Shown here piece after piece: positions 34,508 through 43,610 of a stretch of 61,751 nucleotides of DNA. The stretch comes from Rhodospirillaceae bacterium (lineage in GTDB: Bacteria; Pseudomonadota; Alphaproteobacteria; Rhodospirillales; Rhodospirillaceae). Below the pieces are notes generated by a model that saw nothing but the letters and a program-made list of their open reading frames with translations, did no database searches and was not told the DNA's origin. Each line of letters opens with the position of its first letter. The first letter of the stretch is position 1. Made by a program: the position numbers and the translations under genes. The DNA lies in the NCBI GenBank assembly GCA_020852595.1, contig JADZAK010000017.1:1-61751 (forward strand), read 5' to 3'.

Positions 34508-36207
34508 GGCTGTGCCTCCGGGGCGGTGATGGTGACGACACTCAAGGCGACCGGATCGCCGCGCGAATAATTGTAGCCTTCGACATCGGCAAGCTTGTGC
34601 AGTGTGCCGCCCGTTCCCGCGACGGCGCGTGTCACGGCGTCGAGATGCTCGGCTTCGATCACGCCGATCGCGCTCGGGTGCGAAAGCAGGTAGTCCGTGA
34701 CGCTGGCGGTGCTGGTCAGGATCGTGTCGGTGCCCAAAAGAAACACGGCGGAGGGTTCGCTATAGCCCGCCATGGCGATGGGGCCTTGCCCGGCCGCGCG
34801 GTGCGGCGCGACAGCGGCGGCGAGACGCGTGCTGACGGTGAGATCGCTGAGACTGGGGATCACGCCGCCCGACAGGACCATCGCGAAGGCCGCCGCGCCG
34901 AGGCCGGCCAAGACAATTGTTCCGGTTTTCGTCCATGTCACGAAAGCAAGAGCCGCGCTCGCCGCGAGAATGAGAGCGGCCATGCTCGCCATCGCGATAT
35001 CGCCGCCGTATTCCCGGGCGGCGAAAACGATCCCGCCGCCGAGCGCGAGAGTCACGGCGGCCCATAGTGCGCGATAAATGCGCCCCGGCGCCGTGGTCAT
35101 CAGGTTTTGCAATGCGTCGCTGCGCAGCGCGATGGCGCTCAGCAGGGCAAGCGCCGGAAACGCCGGCAGCGTGTAGTGCGGCAGCTTGGTCGGCACCAGC
35201 TCGAACATCGCCCATGTGCCGATCAGCCAGGCGAGGCAGAAGCGGACCGTAGGTTCAGCGCGGCGGCGCCAGCCGAGAATCACGGCGAACGGCGCCAGCA
35301 GCGACCAGGGCCAGAAGGTGATCAAGCTTGCGAGCGTATGCGTGCCCGGGAATGCGCCGTGACTTTCCTGTCCGCCGATAAGCTTGGGGATCAGATCGCC
35401 GCGCACGGCTTCGACGATGAAGTTATTCCCGCCTTCGCTTCCCCCGCCGCGCGACGAGGCCAGCAACCACGGCAAGGTCAGCGCGAGCAGGAGTGGGAAT
35501 CCGATGAGGGGGCGCGTCTGCTTCAGCCATCGCGCGCCGCGGTCCGCGACGGCAAGCGCGGCCACGGCCAGCACGGCCACGACCAACGACACCGGACCTT
35601 TGACGAGCGTGCCGGCCGCCAGGCCGATCCAGAACGCGAGCGCCAAGGCGAGGCTCGCGCCTTCACGGCGCACATACATCACCGCCAGCGCGCCCATGGC
35701 CACGGTCGTGGCGGCGAGGAGCGCGGCGTCCGTTTTCGCGATATGCGCTTCGATCGCCACCATGAAGCTGGTGGCGAGAACGCCTCCGGCAATGAAACCG
35801 GTGGCCGGATCGCTCACGCGTCTCGCGACCGCGAAACAGGCCATCACCGCGAGCCATGCCGCGAAAATCGATGGAAGACGGTAGGGCCAGTATGTCGAAA
35901 GATCCTGGCCGGCGATTTTCACGGCGGCGGTTTGCAGCCAGTGGATCCCGGCGGGCTTCTTGTTGCGCGGCTCATCCTGGAAGTGGATGTGGACGTAATC
36001 GCCCGTCTCGATCATCTGCTTGGTCGCCTGCATGAACCGCGCTTCGTCGCGGTCCGTCGGCGGAATGGACATCAAGCCGGGCAGGTACAGAAGCGCGCAC
36101 AGGACGCTCAGGATCAGGTAAGGGCGAGCGCCGCCTGATGCGAGCTTATCGACGCATGAGTTCGTCTGAGGGTCCGCGGGCCGGGAAGAGAGGATGGAGG
36201 CGGACAC
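34504..36207 (-). CDS. Glycosyltransferase family 39 (ArnT/PMT-like) membrane protein
   Basis: A 567-residue polytopic inner-membrane protein. The first periplasmic loop carries the catalytic signature PPTDRDEARFMQATKQM (the D-x-DE-x-R motif) and KKPAGIHWLQ, as in ArnT-type enzymes that move sugars from undecaprenyl phosphate to lipid A or proteins. About ten to eleven hydrophobic segments follow, then a soluble C-terminal domain (about 440-567). The downstream PAP2 phosphatase overlaps it, which fits a lipid-carrier pathway. The acceptor is unknown. Confidence 0.88.
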   Translation of the reverse strand: MSASILSSRPADPQTNSCVDKLASGGARPYLILSVLCALLYLPGLMSIPPTDRDEARFMQATKQMIETGDYVHIHFQDEPRNKKPAGIHWLQTAAVKIAGQDLSTYWPYRLPSIFAAWLAVMACFAVARRVSDPATGFIAGGVLATSFMVAIEAHIAKTDAALLAATTVAMGALAVMYVRREGASLALALAFWIGLAAGTLVKGPVSLVVAVLAVAALAVADRGARWLKQTRPLIGFPLLLALTLPWLLASSRGGGSEGGNNFIVEAVRGDLIPKLIGGQESHGAFPGTHTLASLITFWPWSLLAPFAVILGWRRRAEPTVRFCLAWLIGTWAMFELVPTKLPHYTLPAFPALALLSAIALRSDALQNLMTTAPGRIYRALWAAVTLALGGGIVFAAREYGGDIAMASMAALILAASAALAFVTWTKTGTIVLAGLGAAAFAMVLSGGVIPSLSDLTVSTRLAAAVAPHRAAGQGPIAMAGYSEPSAVFLLGTDTILTSTASVTDYLLSHPSAIGVIEAEHLDAVTRAVAGTGGTLHKLADVEGYNYSRGDPVALSVVTITAPEAQP

Positions 36208-36221
36208 GGGAGGCGGTGAGG

Positions 36222-37124
36222 CTACCGGGTGGGGACGGGTTCGGGCCCACTATAGTCATAAAAGCCCTTGCCCGTCTTGCGGCCGAGCCAGCCGGCCTCG
36301 ACATACTTCGCCAGCAGCGGACAGGGACGGTATTTGGTGTCCGCGAGGCCGTCGTGCAGCACGGACATGATCGCGAGGCAGGTGTCGAGACCGATGAAGT
36401 CGGCGAGTTCCAGGGGGCCCATCGGGTGGTTCGCGCCGAGTTTCATGGCGCTGTCGATGGCCTTCACGGTGCCGACGCCTTCATACAGCGTGTAGATGGC
36501 TTCGTTGATCATCGGAATCAGGACGCGATTGACGATGAAAGCCGGAAAGTCTTCCGACGAAACGGTGTGTTTACCGAGTTTCTCGGCGAACACGCGCACC
36601 GCGGCGAACGTGGATTCCTCGGTCGCGATGCCGCGAATGAGTTCCACCAGCTTCATCACCGGCACCGGGTTCATGAAGTGCAGGCCCATGAAGCGATCCG
36701 GGCGGTCCGTGACGGCCGCCAACCGGGTGATGGAGATCGACGAGGTGTTCGAGCACAGGATCGCGTCCGTTTTCATGAACGGGCACAGATCGCGGAAGAT
36801 CTTCTTCTTGATCTCTTCGTTCTCGGTCGCCGCTTCGATCACGACGTCGCGTTCGCCCAGGGCGGCGAGTTCGCCGGTCGTGTTGATGCGTGAGAGCGCC
36901 GCCGCCCGGTCGGCTTCGCTGACGAAGCCTTTGTTCACCTGGCGGGCGATGTTCTTCTCGATATTCGAAACGCACTTCTTCAGCTGCTCGGGATCGATGT
37001 CCGAGATCAGGACATCGAATCCGGACAACGCGCACACATGCGCGATGCCCGCGCCCATCTGGCCCGCGCCGATGATACCGACTTTGGCGATGACGATGGG
37101 TGTTTTCTCGGCAGCTTGGTTCAT
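36222..37124 (-). CDS. 3-hydroxybutyryl-CoA dehydrogenase
   Basis: A 300-residue NAD-dependent cytosolic enzyme interconverting 3-hydroxybutyryl-CoA and acetoacetyl-CoA. N-terminal Rossmann motif GAGQMGAG (19-26), then [14 protein letters not shown], catalytic His in [15 protein letters not shown], and C-terminal domain motifs [14 protein letters not shown] and [15 protein letters not shown]. It lies 65 bp downstream of etfA; with EtfAB it belongs to fatty-acid, butanoate or PHB metabolism. Confidence 0.95.
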   Translation of the reverse strand: MNQAAEKTPIVIAKVGIIGAGQMGAGIAHVCALSGFDVLISDIDPEQLKKCVSNIEKNIARQVNKGFVSEADRAAALSRINTTGELAALGERDVVIEAATENEEIKKKIFRDLCPFMKTDAILCSNTSSISITRLAAVTDRPDRFMGLHFMNPVPVMKLVELIRGIATEESTFAAVRVFAEKLGKHTVSSEDFPAFIVNRVLIPMINEAIYTLYEGVGTVKAIDSAMKLGANHPMGPLELADFIGLDTCLAIMSVLHDGLADTKYRPCPLLAKYVEAGWLGRKTGKGFYDYSGPEPVPTR

Positions 37125-37189
37125 CGTGTCCGTCCCGCAACCTAACTCTAAAAAGGACGCCTAAACTTGAAGAAGCAGACGTGCGTGGC

Positions 37190-38119
37190 TTAAAGCGACT
37201 TGGTCAGTTCCGGAACGATCTGGAAGAGATCGCCCACGAGACCGTAGTCCGCCACCTGGAAGATAGGGGCTTCCGGATCCTTGTTGATCGCCACGATCAC
37301 CTTGGAGTCCTTCATGCCGGCCAGATGCTGGATCGCGCCCGAAATACCCACCGCGATGTACAGGTCCGGCGCGACGATCTTGCCGGTCTGACCGACCTGA
37401 TAGTCGTTGGGCACGAAACCCGCATCGACCGCGGCGCGCGAGGCGCCGACGCCGGCGCCCAGCTTGTCCGCCAGCGCTTCGATGATCTTGAAGTTCTCGC
37501 CCGAGCCCATGCCGCGGCCGCCGGAGACGACGATCCGCGCGCTGGTGAGTTCGGGACGTTCGGACTTCGACAGCGCCTGGCTGACGAAGGTCGAGAGGCC
37601 GGGGTCGGCCGCCGGGTTGACGTTCTCGACAGCGGCGGAGCCGCCGTCGGTCTTGGCTTTGTCGAAGGTCGAACCGCGCACGGTCACGACCTTCTTGGCG
37701 TCTTTCGACTGCACGGTGGCGAGGGCATTGCCGGCATAAATCGGACGTACAAAGGTGTCGGCGGAGACGACCGCCGAGATGTCCGAGATCTGCGCGACGT
37801 CGAGCAGCGCGGCGACGCGCGGCATGACGTTCTTGCCCACGCTCGAGGCCGGCGCCACGAGGTGGCTGTACGGCCCGGCGAGGCTGACGATCAGCGCCGC
37901 CAGCGGTTCGGCCAATGCGTTGGCATATTGCGCCGCGTCGGCAACGAGTACCTTTGCCACGCCCGGGATTTTCGCGGCGGCTTGGGCAACCGCGCCGCAG
38001 CCTTGGCCGGCGACGAGGATATGAATGTCGCCGCCCATCTGCTGGGCCGCGGTGACCGCGCTTAAGGTCGACGCCTTCAGGCTGGCGTTATCGTGGTCTG
38101 CAAGGACGAGGGAGGTCAT
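37190..38119 (-). CDS. etfA: Electron transfer flavoprotein alpha subunit
   Basis: A 309-residue FAD-binding subunit. The C-terminal FAD domain is clear: [43 protein letters not shown] and [45 protein letters not shown]. With EtfB it carries electrons from acyl-CoA dehydrogenases to the ubiquinone pool. Its start overlaps etfB by 4 bp. Confidence 0.96.
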   Translation of the reverse strand: MTSLVLADHDNASLKASTLSAVTAAQQMGGDIHILVAGQGCGAVAQAAAKIPGVAKVLVADAAQYANALAEPLAALIVSLAGPYSHLVAPASSVGKNVMPRVAALLDVAQISDISAVVSADTFVRPIYAGNALATVQSKDAKKVVTVRGSTFDKAKTDGGSAAVENVNPAADPGLSTFVSQALSKSERPELTSARIVVSGGRGMGSGENFKIIEALADKLGAGVGASRAAVDAGFVPNDYQVGQTGKIVAPDLYIAVGISGAIQHLAGMKDSKVIVAINKDPEAPIFQVADYGLVGDLFQIVPELTKSL

Positions 38120-38868
38120 CCGATCACCTTCGCTTCATTCTTGAGTTTATCGACAAGGGCCGCGACGTCGGCGACTTTCACGCCGCCCTGACGTTTCGCG
38201 GGTTCTTCGACTTTCAGCGTCGTCAGACGAGGCGCGACATCGATGCCGAGCGCGTCGGGCGCCAGGGTGTCGATGGTCTTCTTCTTCGCCTTCATGATGT
38301 TCGGCAGCGAGGCGTAGCGCGGCTCATTCAGGCGAAGGTCCGTGGTGACCACGGCCGGAAGCTTCAGATTGATGGTTTCAAGGCCGCCGTCGACTTCGCG
38401 CGTCACGGCGATGCCGTCGCCTTCGAGCGCGACCTTCGAGGCGAACGTGCCTTGCGGCCAGCCGAGCAGGGCGGCAAGCATCTGGCCGACCTGGTTGGAA
38501 TCGTCGTCGATGGCCTGCTTGCCGAGCACGACGAGGTTCGGGCTTTCCTTGTCGACGACCGCCTTCAGCGCCTTTGCAACCGCCAGCGGCTGAACTTCCG
38601 CGTCGGTCTGCACCAGGATGCCGCGGTCGCCGCCCATCGCCAGCGCGGTGCGGATGGTTTCCTGCGCCGCCTGGGGACCGATGGAGACGATCACGATTTC
38701 GGTCGCCTTGCCGGCGTCCTTGAGACGGACCGCTTCTTCGACGGCGATTTCATCGAAGGGGTTCATCGACATTTTGACGTTGGCCAGTTCGATCCCGGTC
38801 TTATCCGCTTTGACGCGGACTTTGACGTTGAAATCGACCACGCGTTTGATTGCGACGAGTATCTTCAT
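38116..38868 (-). CDS. etfB: Electron transfer flavoprotein beta subunit
   Basis: A 250-residue AMP-binding subunit with [28 protein letters not shown] and [31 protein letters not shown], all typical of EtfB. It is the first gene of the etfB-etfA-hbd group. A TTGACA-like -35 box lies about 140 bp upstream. Confidence 0.96.
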   Translation of the reverse strand: MKILVAIKRVVDFNVKVRVKADKTGIELANVKMSMNPFDEIAVEEAVRLKDAGKATEIVIVSIGPQAAQETIRTALAMGGDRGILVQTDAEVQPLAVAKALKAVVDKESPNLVVLGKQAIDDDSNQVGQMLAALLGWPQGTFASKVALEGDGIAVTREVDGGLETINLKLPAVVTTDLRLNEPRYASLPNIMKAKKKTIDTLAPDALGIDVAPRLTTLKVEEPAKRQGGVKVADVAALVDKLKNEAKVIG

Positions 38869-38981
38869 TGTGTCCGAACCTGTTCCCCCGAAAACCGCGA
38901 ATGTGGTGGACGGAATTGACGCCCAGCGGGTGTCCGGCGTAGCGCCGGTATGTATGTTTTTTCAGTTTGGAAAGGGCAACA

Positions 38982-39010
38982 CAACTAGTTCGTCGTATAT
39001 GGGGTGTCAA
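38982..39010 (-). promoter_or_regulatory. Possible etfB promoter
   Basis: On the minus strand TTGACA (39010 down to 39005) is followed after 17 bp by TAGTTG (38987-38982). The -35 box is perfect and the spacing is right, but the -10 box is poor. It lies just beyond the adenosyltransferase stem-loop, in the right place to start the etfB-etfA-hbd transcript. Confidence 0.35.
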
Positions 39011-39018
39011 ACGAAATA

Positions 39019-39035
39019 ATGCTGCGTTGCAGCAT
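39019..39035 (-). terminator. Stem-loop after the cobalamin adenosyltransferase gene
   Basis: ATGCTGC and GCAGCAT (39019-39025 and 39029-39035) form a perfect 7-bp stem with a 3-base loop, about 27 bp past the adenosyltransferase stop. On the minus strand it is followed by TATTTCGTTT, a broken T-tract, so it is a moderate intrinsic-terminator candidate. Confidence 0.5.
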
Positions 39036-39061
39036 CGAAAACGCACATCCGTCCCGCGTTT

Positions 39062-39637
39062 TCAGGTCCGGTTTGCGCCGGGCGCCCATAGGACGTCGCC
39101 GGCGCTTCCCGCATTGATATGGCGCGACACGACGAACAAGTGATCCGACAGCCGATTGGCATAGGTGAGCGCGAGGGGGTTGATCGTTTCATGTTCCATC
39201 AGCGCCGTGATGTCGCGTTCGGCCCGCCGTACGATGGTCCGCGCGACATGCAAAAGCGCCGCGGCCGGTGCGCCGCCCGGCAGCACGAAAGACGTCAGCG
39301 GTGCAAGTTTGCCGTTCATCGCGTCGATCTCGCGTTCCAACCGGTCCACCTGGGCCTGCACGATCCGCAACGCCTTGCCGGGCGCTTCGTCCGCCGCGGT
39401 CGGGGTGCACAGATCCGCGCCGAGGTCGAACAGATCGTTCTGGATCCGTGACAGCATCGCGTCCAGTTCGGCGTCTTCTTTTGTATGTAGGCGCGCGACG
39501 CCGATGGCCGCGTTCGCTTCATCGACCGTACCGTACGTCGTCACGCGCAGGTCGTGTTTCTTGACCCGCGAGCCGTCGCCGAGCGATGTCTCGCCCTTGT
39601 CGCCGCCGCGCGTGTAGATTTTCGTCAGTTTGACCAT
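39062..39637 (-). CDS. PduO-type cob(I)alamin adenosyltransferase
   Basis: A 191-residue cytosolic enzyme that makes adenosylcobalamin from cob(I)alamin and ATP. It has the PduO-type N-terminal ATP site TKIYTRGGDKGETSLGDG, then TYGTVDEANAAIG, FDLGADLCTP, LTSFVLPGG and ARTIVRRAERD, and ends NRLSDHLFVVSRHIN. The product is the cofactor of the NrdJ encoded at 13181-15451. It sits just upstream of the etfBA-hbd group, a frequent alphaproteobacterial neighbourhood, and diverges from lptG across 21 bp. Confidence 0.94.
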   Translation of the reverse strand: MVKLTKIYTRGGDKGETSLGDGSRVKKHDLRVTTYGTVDEANAAIGVARLHTKEDAELDAMLSRIQNDLFDLGADLCTPTAADEAPGKALRIVQAQVDRLEREIDAMNGKLAPLTSFVLPGGAPAAALLHVARTIVRRAERDITALMEHETINPLALTYANRLSDHLFVVSRHINAGSAGDVLWAPGANRT

Positions 39638-39658
39638 GGTTCCCCGGGGGGCTGCGCG

Positions 39659-40807
39659 ATGTTACGCTCAGTGCGCTGGGCAATGCAAAAGGCTTCCTTG
39701 GTGACGCGCGTCACACCAACTCTTTCGGTCTATCTGGGCTGGCACTTCATCCTCGCCTTCCTTGGCCTGCTTGCGGTGATTTCCGGGCTGATCCTTCTGT
39801 TCGATACCATCGAACTGATGCGCCGCGCCGTGGGCGACGAGAACCTGGCGTTCGGCACCGTGCTCGGCATGGCGCTCCTGAAGATGCCGCATACGGTCCA
39901 AGCCGTGCTGCCGTTCACCGTGATGATCGCCATGATGTTCGCGCTGTTCCGTCTTTCGCGCAGTCATGAACTCGTGGTCATGCGCTCGGCGGGCGTCTCG
40001 GTTTGGCAGTTCCTCGCCCCGGCGCTGATCCTCGCCGGGCTGCTTGGGGTCCTCAATCTCGCCGCCGTCGATCCATTGGCGGCGACGATGTATGAAAGTT
40101 ATCAGCGCATGGACCAAATGCTCCTGCGCAAGAACGCCGCCAGCCTCAATATCGGCAAGGCCGGCCTCTGGCTGCGCGAGGAACGCGACAAGCGCGGCAT
40201 CGTCGTTCACGCCGCGACGGTGCGCCAGGATGGCGGTACGCTCCTTCTCAATGATGTGTCGATCTTCCGTACCGACGCGTCGGAGAAATTGGAGGGCCGC
40301 TACAACGCGGAGAACGGACAACTCACCGGCGGGCGGTTCCGTCTGCAGAAGGTCTGGGACATGGTGCCCGGCCGGCCGCCGGTCTTCCGCGATACGCTCG
40401 ATTTGCCGACGGCCATCACGTTCCAACAGGTCGAGAACAGTTTCGCGCCGCCCGAGACGCTTTCGTTCTGGGAATTGCCGGCCTTCATTAAATTCTCGCG
40501 CGCCTCCGGCTTCTCGGCGCTGCCGCACCGCCTCTATTGGCACTCCTTGCTCGCGACGCCGTTCCTGCTGTGCGCGATGGTGCTCGTGGCCTCCGTGTTC
40601 TTCCTGACCTCCAATGCGCGCCTGGCCGGATGGACCGCGCGCGGGGTCGCAGGGGTGTCGACGGGATTCCTTTTCTATTTCTTCAGCCGTTTTACCTACG
40701 CGCTCGGTCTTTCGGCGACATTGCCGCTTGTGCTCGCGGCCTGGGCGCCGACCGCCGTCGCGGGTTTGCTGGGGCTTGGTTATCTGTTTCACCGCGAGGA
40801 CGGCTGA
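39659..40807 (+). CDS. lptG: LPS export ABC transporter permease LptG
   Basis: A 382-residue inner-membrane protein with the LptF/LptG layout: three N-terminal helices (to about 115), a periplasmic beta-jellyroll region (about 140-270), three C-terminal helices. TLSVYLGWHFILAFL, the IELMRRA segment, ELVVMRSAGVSVWQFLAPAL and NPLxA-like VDPLAATMYESY point to LptG rather than LptF. It moves lipopolysaccharide from the inner membrane toward LptC/LptA. lptF, often adjacent, is not here. GGGGGG precedes the ATG; a second ATG at 39683 is possible. A PAP2 gene follows after 2 bp. Confidence 0.9.
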   Translation: MLRSVRWAMQKASLVTRVTPTLSVYLGWHFILAFLGLLAVISGLILLFDTIELMRRAVGDENLAFGTVLGMALLKMPHTVQAVLPFTVMIAMMFALFRLSRSHELVVMRSAGVSVWQFLAPALILAGLLGVLNLAAVDPLAATMYESYQRMDQMLLRKNAASLNIGKAGLWLREERDKRGIVVHAATVRQDGGTLLLNDVSIFRTDASEKLEGRYNAENGQLTGGRFRLQKVWDMVPGRPPVFRDTLDLPTAITFQQVENSFAPPETLSFWELPAFIKFSRASGFSALPHRLYWHSLLATPFLLCAMVLVASVFFLTSNARLAGWTARGVAGVSTGFLFYFFSRFTYALGLSATLPLVLAAWAPTAVAGLLGLGYLFHREDG

Positions 40808-40809
40808 CG

Positions 40810-41496
40810 ATGAAAGAGCTCCTCGCGCGCGAGATGCGCGAACACCCGGTGCGCTGGGCCATGGGGGCTGCGTGCCTCCTGATGTTCGTGCCCGGCCTCG
40901 ATATCGCTTTCAGCGGATTGTTCTACCAAACCGGCGCGGGTTTCTATCTCGACCGGGCGCGCTTCTTTGTGTTCGTACGTGAGGCGGCCCCGACGATCGT
41001 CATCGGCACGCTGATGTTCTGCCTCCTTTTGTGGGTCGCCGGGCTCGTCTTTCGTCAGGCGTTTCTCGGGATCACGACCTCGCGCATGATCTATCTCATC
41101 GCGACCCTGGCGATTGGCCCAGGCCTTCTTGTCGAGACGATCCTCAAGTCGCACTGGGGCCGGGCGCGTCCCAACGATACGGTGTTCTTTGGCGGCCACG
41201 CCGTCTTTACGCCGCCGGGCTGGATCGCCCAGGAATGCGCGCACAATTGTTCCTTCACTTCCGGCCACGCCGCGATCGGCTTTTGGCTCACCGCCTACGC
41301 CTTCCTGCTGCCGAAGGAATGGCGCCTGACCGGTGTGCTGATCGGCCTTGCGTGCGGCGCGACGATTGGATTGGTGCGCGTGATCCAGGGCGCGCATTTC
41401 CTCAGCGATATCGTGTTCGCGGGCGCCTTCGTTCTGGCGGTGAACGCAGGGCTCGCGCAAATCATGCTTCGGCGCGGCGAAGCGCGGCCGGCGTGA
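40810..41496 (+). CDS. PAP2-family phosphatase, candidate lipid A phosphatase
   Basis: A 228-residue polytopic membrane protein with PAP2 motifs KSHWGRARPND, CSFTSGHAAIGFW and RVIQGAHFLSDIVF. The long insert (VFFGGHAVFTPPGWIAQECAHN) between motifs 1 and 2 is seen in LpxE/LpxF-like lipid A phosphatases. It starts 2 bp after lptG, so lipid A or another LPS-linked lipid is the natural substrate guess; undecaprenyl pyrophosphate is the alternative. Its stop overlaps the next gene's start. Confidence 0.82.
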   Translation: MKELLAREMREHPVRWAMGAACLLMFVPGLDIAFSGLFYQTGAGFYLDRARFFVFVREAAPTIVIGTLMFCLLLWVAGLVFRQAFLGITTSRMIYLIATLAIGPGLLVETILKSHWGRARPNDTVFFGGHAVFTPPGWIAQECAHNCSFTSGHAAIGFWLTAYAFLLPKEWRLTGVLIGLACGATIGLVRVIQGAHFLSDIVFAGAFVLAVNAGLAQIMLRRGEARPA

Positions 41497-41957
41497 AGGA
41501 CAAAACACCCAGCGTGTTTAAGCGGATTGCCGGGGCCGCCGTGCCGGGGCGAGGACGTGCTTCCGGCGTCACATGGCTGCCGGACGGCGCCAGTTATCCA
41601 CGCCTCTTGTCATTCGACCCCGGGCCGCTGACCGGCCGCTCAGGTCTGTATTTGCTTTGGCATTTGGGCGTGCGCCCGCAGTGGCTTAAGGTCGGATTTG
41701 TGAAGGACCTCGGCGCGGCGTCGGCGCATTTATCTAAGACGCCCGAGATCGCCGCTTTCATCCCTCACGACGGACCTTTCTTGAGTTGGGCTTTCTGTGC
41801 GCCGGAAAGCGCTCCTGGGCTTGTGAACTTCCTCGTGAACCGATTGAATCCCGCCCTCAAGGATCTTGTGCTTGGATGCGACATGAGCGTTGATCCCGCG
41901 GCGGCGCCCGTGACCTGTGCGTTGCCTCCTGGAACTAAAGATATCCAGACGCATTGA
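41493..41957 (+). CDS. Unrecognised protein between PAP2 and type III PKS genes
   Basis: A 154-residue protein starting GTG at 41493, overlapping the PAP2 stop by 4 bp (GTGA), and ending 6 bp before the PKS gene. There is no signal peptide. The part TGRSGLYLLWHLGVRPQWLKVGFVKDLGAASAHLS (about 50-85) loosely resembles the G-x-Y ... K-x-G core of GIY-YIG/T5orf172 folds, but the usual catalytic Arg and Glu are not evident, so I do not assign it. FLSWAFCAPESAPGLVNFLVNRLNP and a Cys pair follow. Tight spacing suggests it serves the same pathway as its neighbours. Confidence 0.6.
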   Translation: MKDKTPSVFKRIAGAAVPGRGRASGVTWLPDGASYPRLLSFDPGPLTGRSGLYLLWHLGVRPQWLKVGFVKDLGAASAHLSKTPEIAAFIPHDGPFLSWAFCAPESAPGLVNFLVNRLNPALKDLVLGCDMSVDPAAAPVTCALPPGTKDIQTH

Positions 41958-41963
41958 ATCCGC

Positions 41964-43082
41964 ATGCTGATCGCCTCCAACGCGCCGCTCTCCCTCAGCC
42001 AGGCGAACACGCGGGCCGGTCAGCCTCCTGTCCATATCGCCGCCGTCGCCACCGCCTATCCGCCGCATTGCTTTACGCAACGCGAAGCTCTGACGGCGGC
42101 GGGACGGATTTTCGGGCACGCGCCGGAGCTCATGGAGCGCATGGCGTCGGCCTATGGAAACGCGGGCGTGCAAACACGCTATTCGTGCGTTCCCCTCGCG
42201 TGGTACGGCGCGCCTCATGGGTGGCCCGAGCGCGCGCGACTCTACGAAAAGCACGCCCTCGCGCTTTTGACGGAGGCGGGCAATAAAGCGCTCATGACCG
42301 CTGGCGTTCCGGCAAAGGACGTGGCGGCGACCGTGACGGTGTCTTCCACCGGCATTTCCACACCCAGCCTCGACTCGCTCCTGCAGGGGCCGCTCGGCCT
42401 CTCGCCTTCGACGCAGCGCCTGCCGGTTTTTGGCCTCGGCTGCGCGGGCGGCGCGATCGGTCTCGCGCGGGCGAGCGCCATGGCGCGCGCCATGCCCGGC
42501 CGGTGGATTCTCTTCCTGTGTGTTGAACTGTGCGGCCTGACGTTCCGCGCCGGCGACGACAGCAAACAGAACATCATCGCCACGGCGATCTTCGGCGACG
42601 GCGCGGCGGCCGTCCTCCTGCGCGCCGGCGGCACGGACGAAGGGCGCGCTTCACGCGCGCGCGTTCATGCGTGGAGCGAGCACACATGGCCTGAAACGCG
42701 CGACATCATGGGCTGGCGCGTCGAGGACGACGGGCTTGGCGTGATCTTCTCGCGCAGTATCCCACAGCTTGTGCGCACGAAGCTGCGTCCCGTGACGGAC
42801 GCCTTCCTGCGCGATTGCGGCCTCGCCCAGGAAGACCTCGCGGGACTCATCGTTCATCCGGGAGGAGAGAAGGTCCTGGAGGCGCTCGAAGGCGCCTATG
42901 GGCTCGCGCCGGGCGGCCTCGTTCATGCCCGCGCCGTCCTTGCCGAACGGGGGAATATGTCCGCGGTCACGGTCCTCGCGGTGCTCGAACGCACGCTCGC
43001 GGCGGGCGACAAAGGCCCGCATCTGATGACGGCGCTCGGTCCAGGCTTTTCAGCCGCCGCCTGTCTCCTGGATTTGGGCTAG
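41964..43082 (+). CDS. Type III polyketide synthase
   Basis: A 372-residue chalcone/stilbene-synthase-type enzyme that extends acyl-CoA starters with malonyl-CoA and cyclises the chain. The catalytic triad is complete: C160 (FGLGCAGG), H298 (LIVHPGG) and N331 (ERGNMSA). Bacterial members next to an ICMT-like methyltransferase make alkylresorcinols, alkylpyrones or phenolic lipids (for example SrsA with SrsB in Streptomyces griseus). It lies 6 bp from the unknown protein and 3 bp from the methyltransferase gene. Confidence 0.92.
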   Translation: MLIASNAPLSLSQANTRAGQPPVHIAAVATAYPPHCFTQREALTAAGRIFGHAPELMERMASAYGNAGVQTRYSCVPLAWYGAPHGWPERARLYEKHALALLTEAGNKALMTAGVPAKDVAATVTVSSTGISTPSLDSLLQGPLGLSPSTQRLPVFGLGCAGGAIGLARASAMARAMPGRWILFLCVELCGLTFRAGDDSKQNIIATAIFGDGAAAVLLRAGGTDEGRASRARVHAWSEHTWPETRDIMGWRVEDDGLGVIFSRSIPQLVRTKLRPVTDAFLRDCGLAQEDLAGLIVHPGGEKVLEALEGAYGLAPGGLVHARAVLAERGNMSAVTVLAVLERTLAAGDKGPHLMTALGPGFSAAACLLDLG

Positions 43083-43085
43083 GTC

Positions 43086-43607
43086 ATGACGGCGAGCAGC
43101 GCCGCGCCGGATTGGTTCGCCTATGCCATCCTTATCCTGGTGGCCGGGCAGCGTCTCGGCGAACTGGTGATCGCCAGGCGCAATACCGCCGCGCTTTTGG
43201 CGCGCGGCGCCGTCGAGGTCGGCGCAGCTCACTATCCGCTCATTGTCGCGCTCCATGCGATCTGGCTCGCCGCGCTCGCCGGCTGGGTCGCGGTGACGGC
43301 GCCGTCCGTCAATTTTCCGCTGCTCGCGGTCTTCGCCTGCCTTCAAGCGGCGCGGCTTTGGGTGCTGTGGTCGCTCGGACCGTTCTGGACGACGCGCATC
43401 GTCACCTTGCCCGGCGCGCCTCTCGTGCGGCGCGGGCCCTACCGTTTTGTCCGTCACCCGAATTATCTGGTCGTGATCCTGGAGATCGCCGTGCTGCCGC
43501 TGGTGTTCGGCGCTTGGGTCTTGGCGGCGGTCTTCTCGCTGCTCAACGCCGCGATCCTTTACGTGCGGATCCGCGCCGAGGATCAGGCGCTCGCGGTGCG
43601 CCGCTAA
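43086..43607 (+). CDS. Isoprenylcysteine carboxyl methyltransferase-like membrane methyltransferase
   Basis: A 173-residue protein with about five membrane segments and the ICMT signature RRGPYRFVRHPNYLVVILEI (115-134), which binds SAM. In type III PKS loci such enzymes (SrsB-type) O-methylate the resorcinol or pyrone product rather than an isoprenylated protein. It is 3 bp downstream of the PKS gene and ends the rightward run starting at lptG. Confidence 0.88.
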   Translation: MTASSAAPDWFAYAILILVAGQRLGELVIARRNTAALLARGAVEVGAAHYPLIVALHAIWLAALAGWVAVTAPSVNFPLLAVFACLQAARLWVLWSLGPFWTTRIVTLPGAPLVRRGPYRFVRHPNYLVVILEIAVLPLVFGAWVLAAVFSLLNAAILYVRIRAEDQALAVRR

Positions 43608-43610
43608 CGC

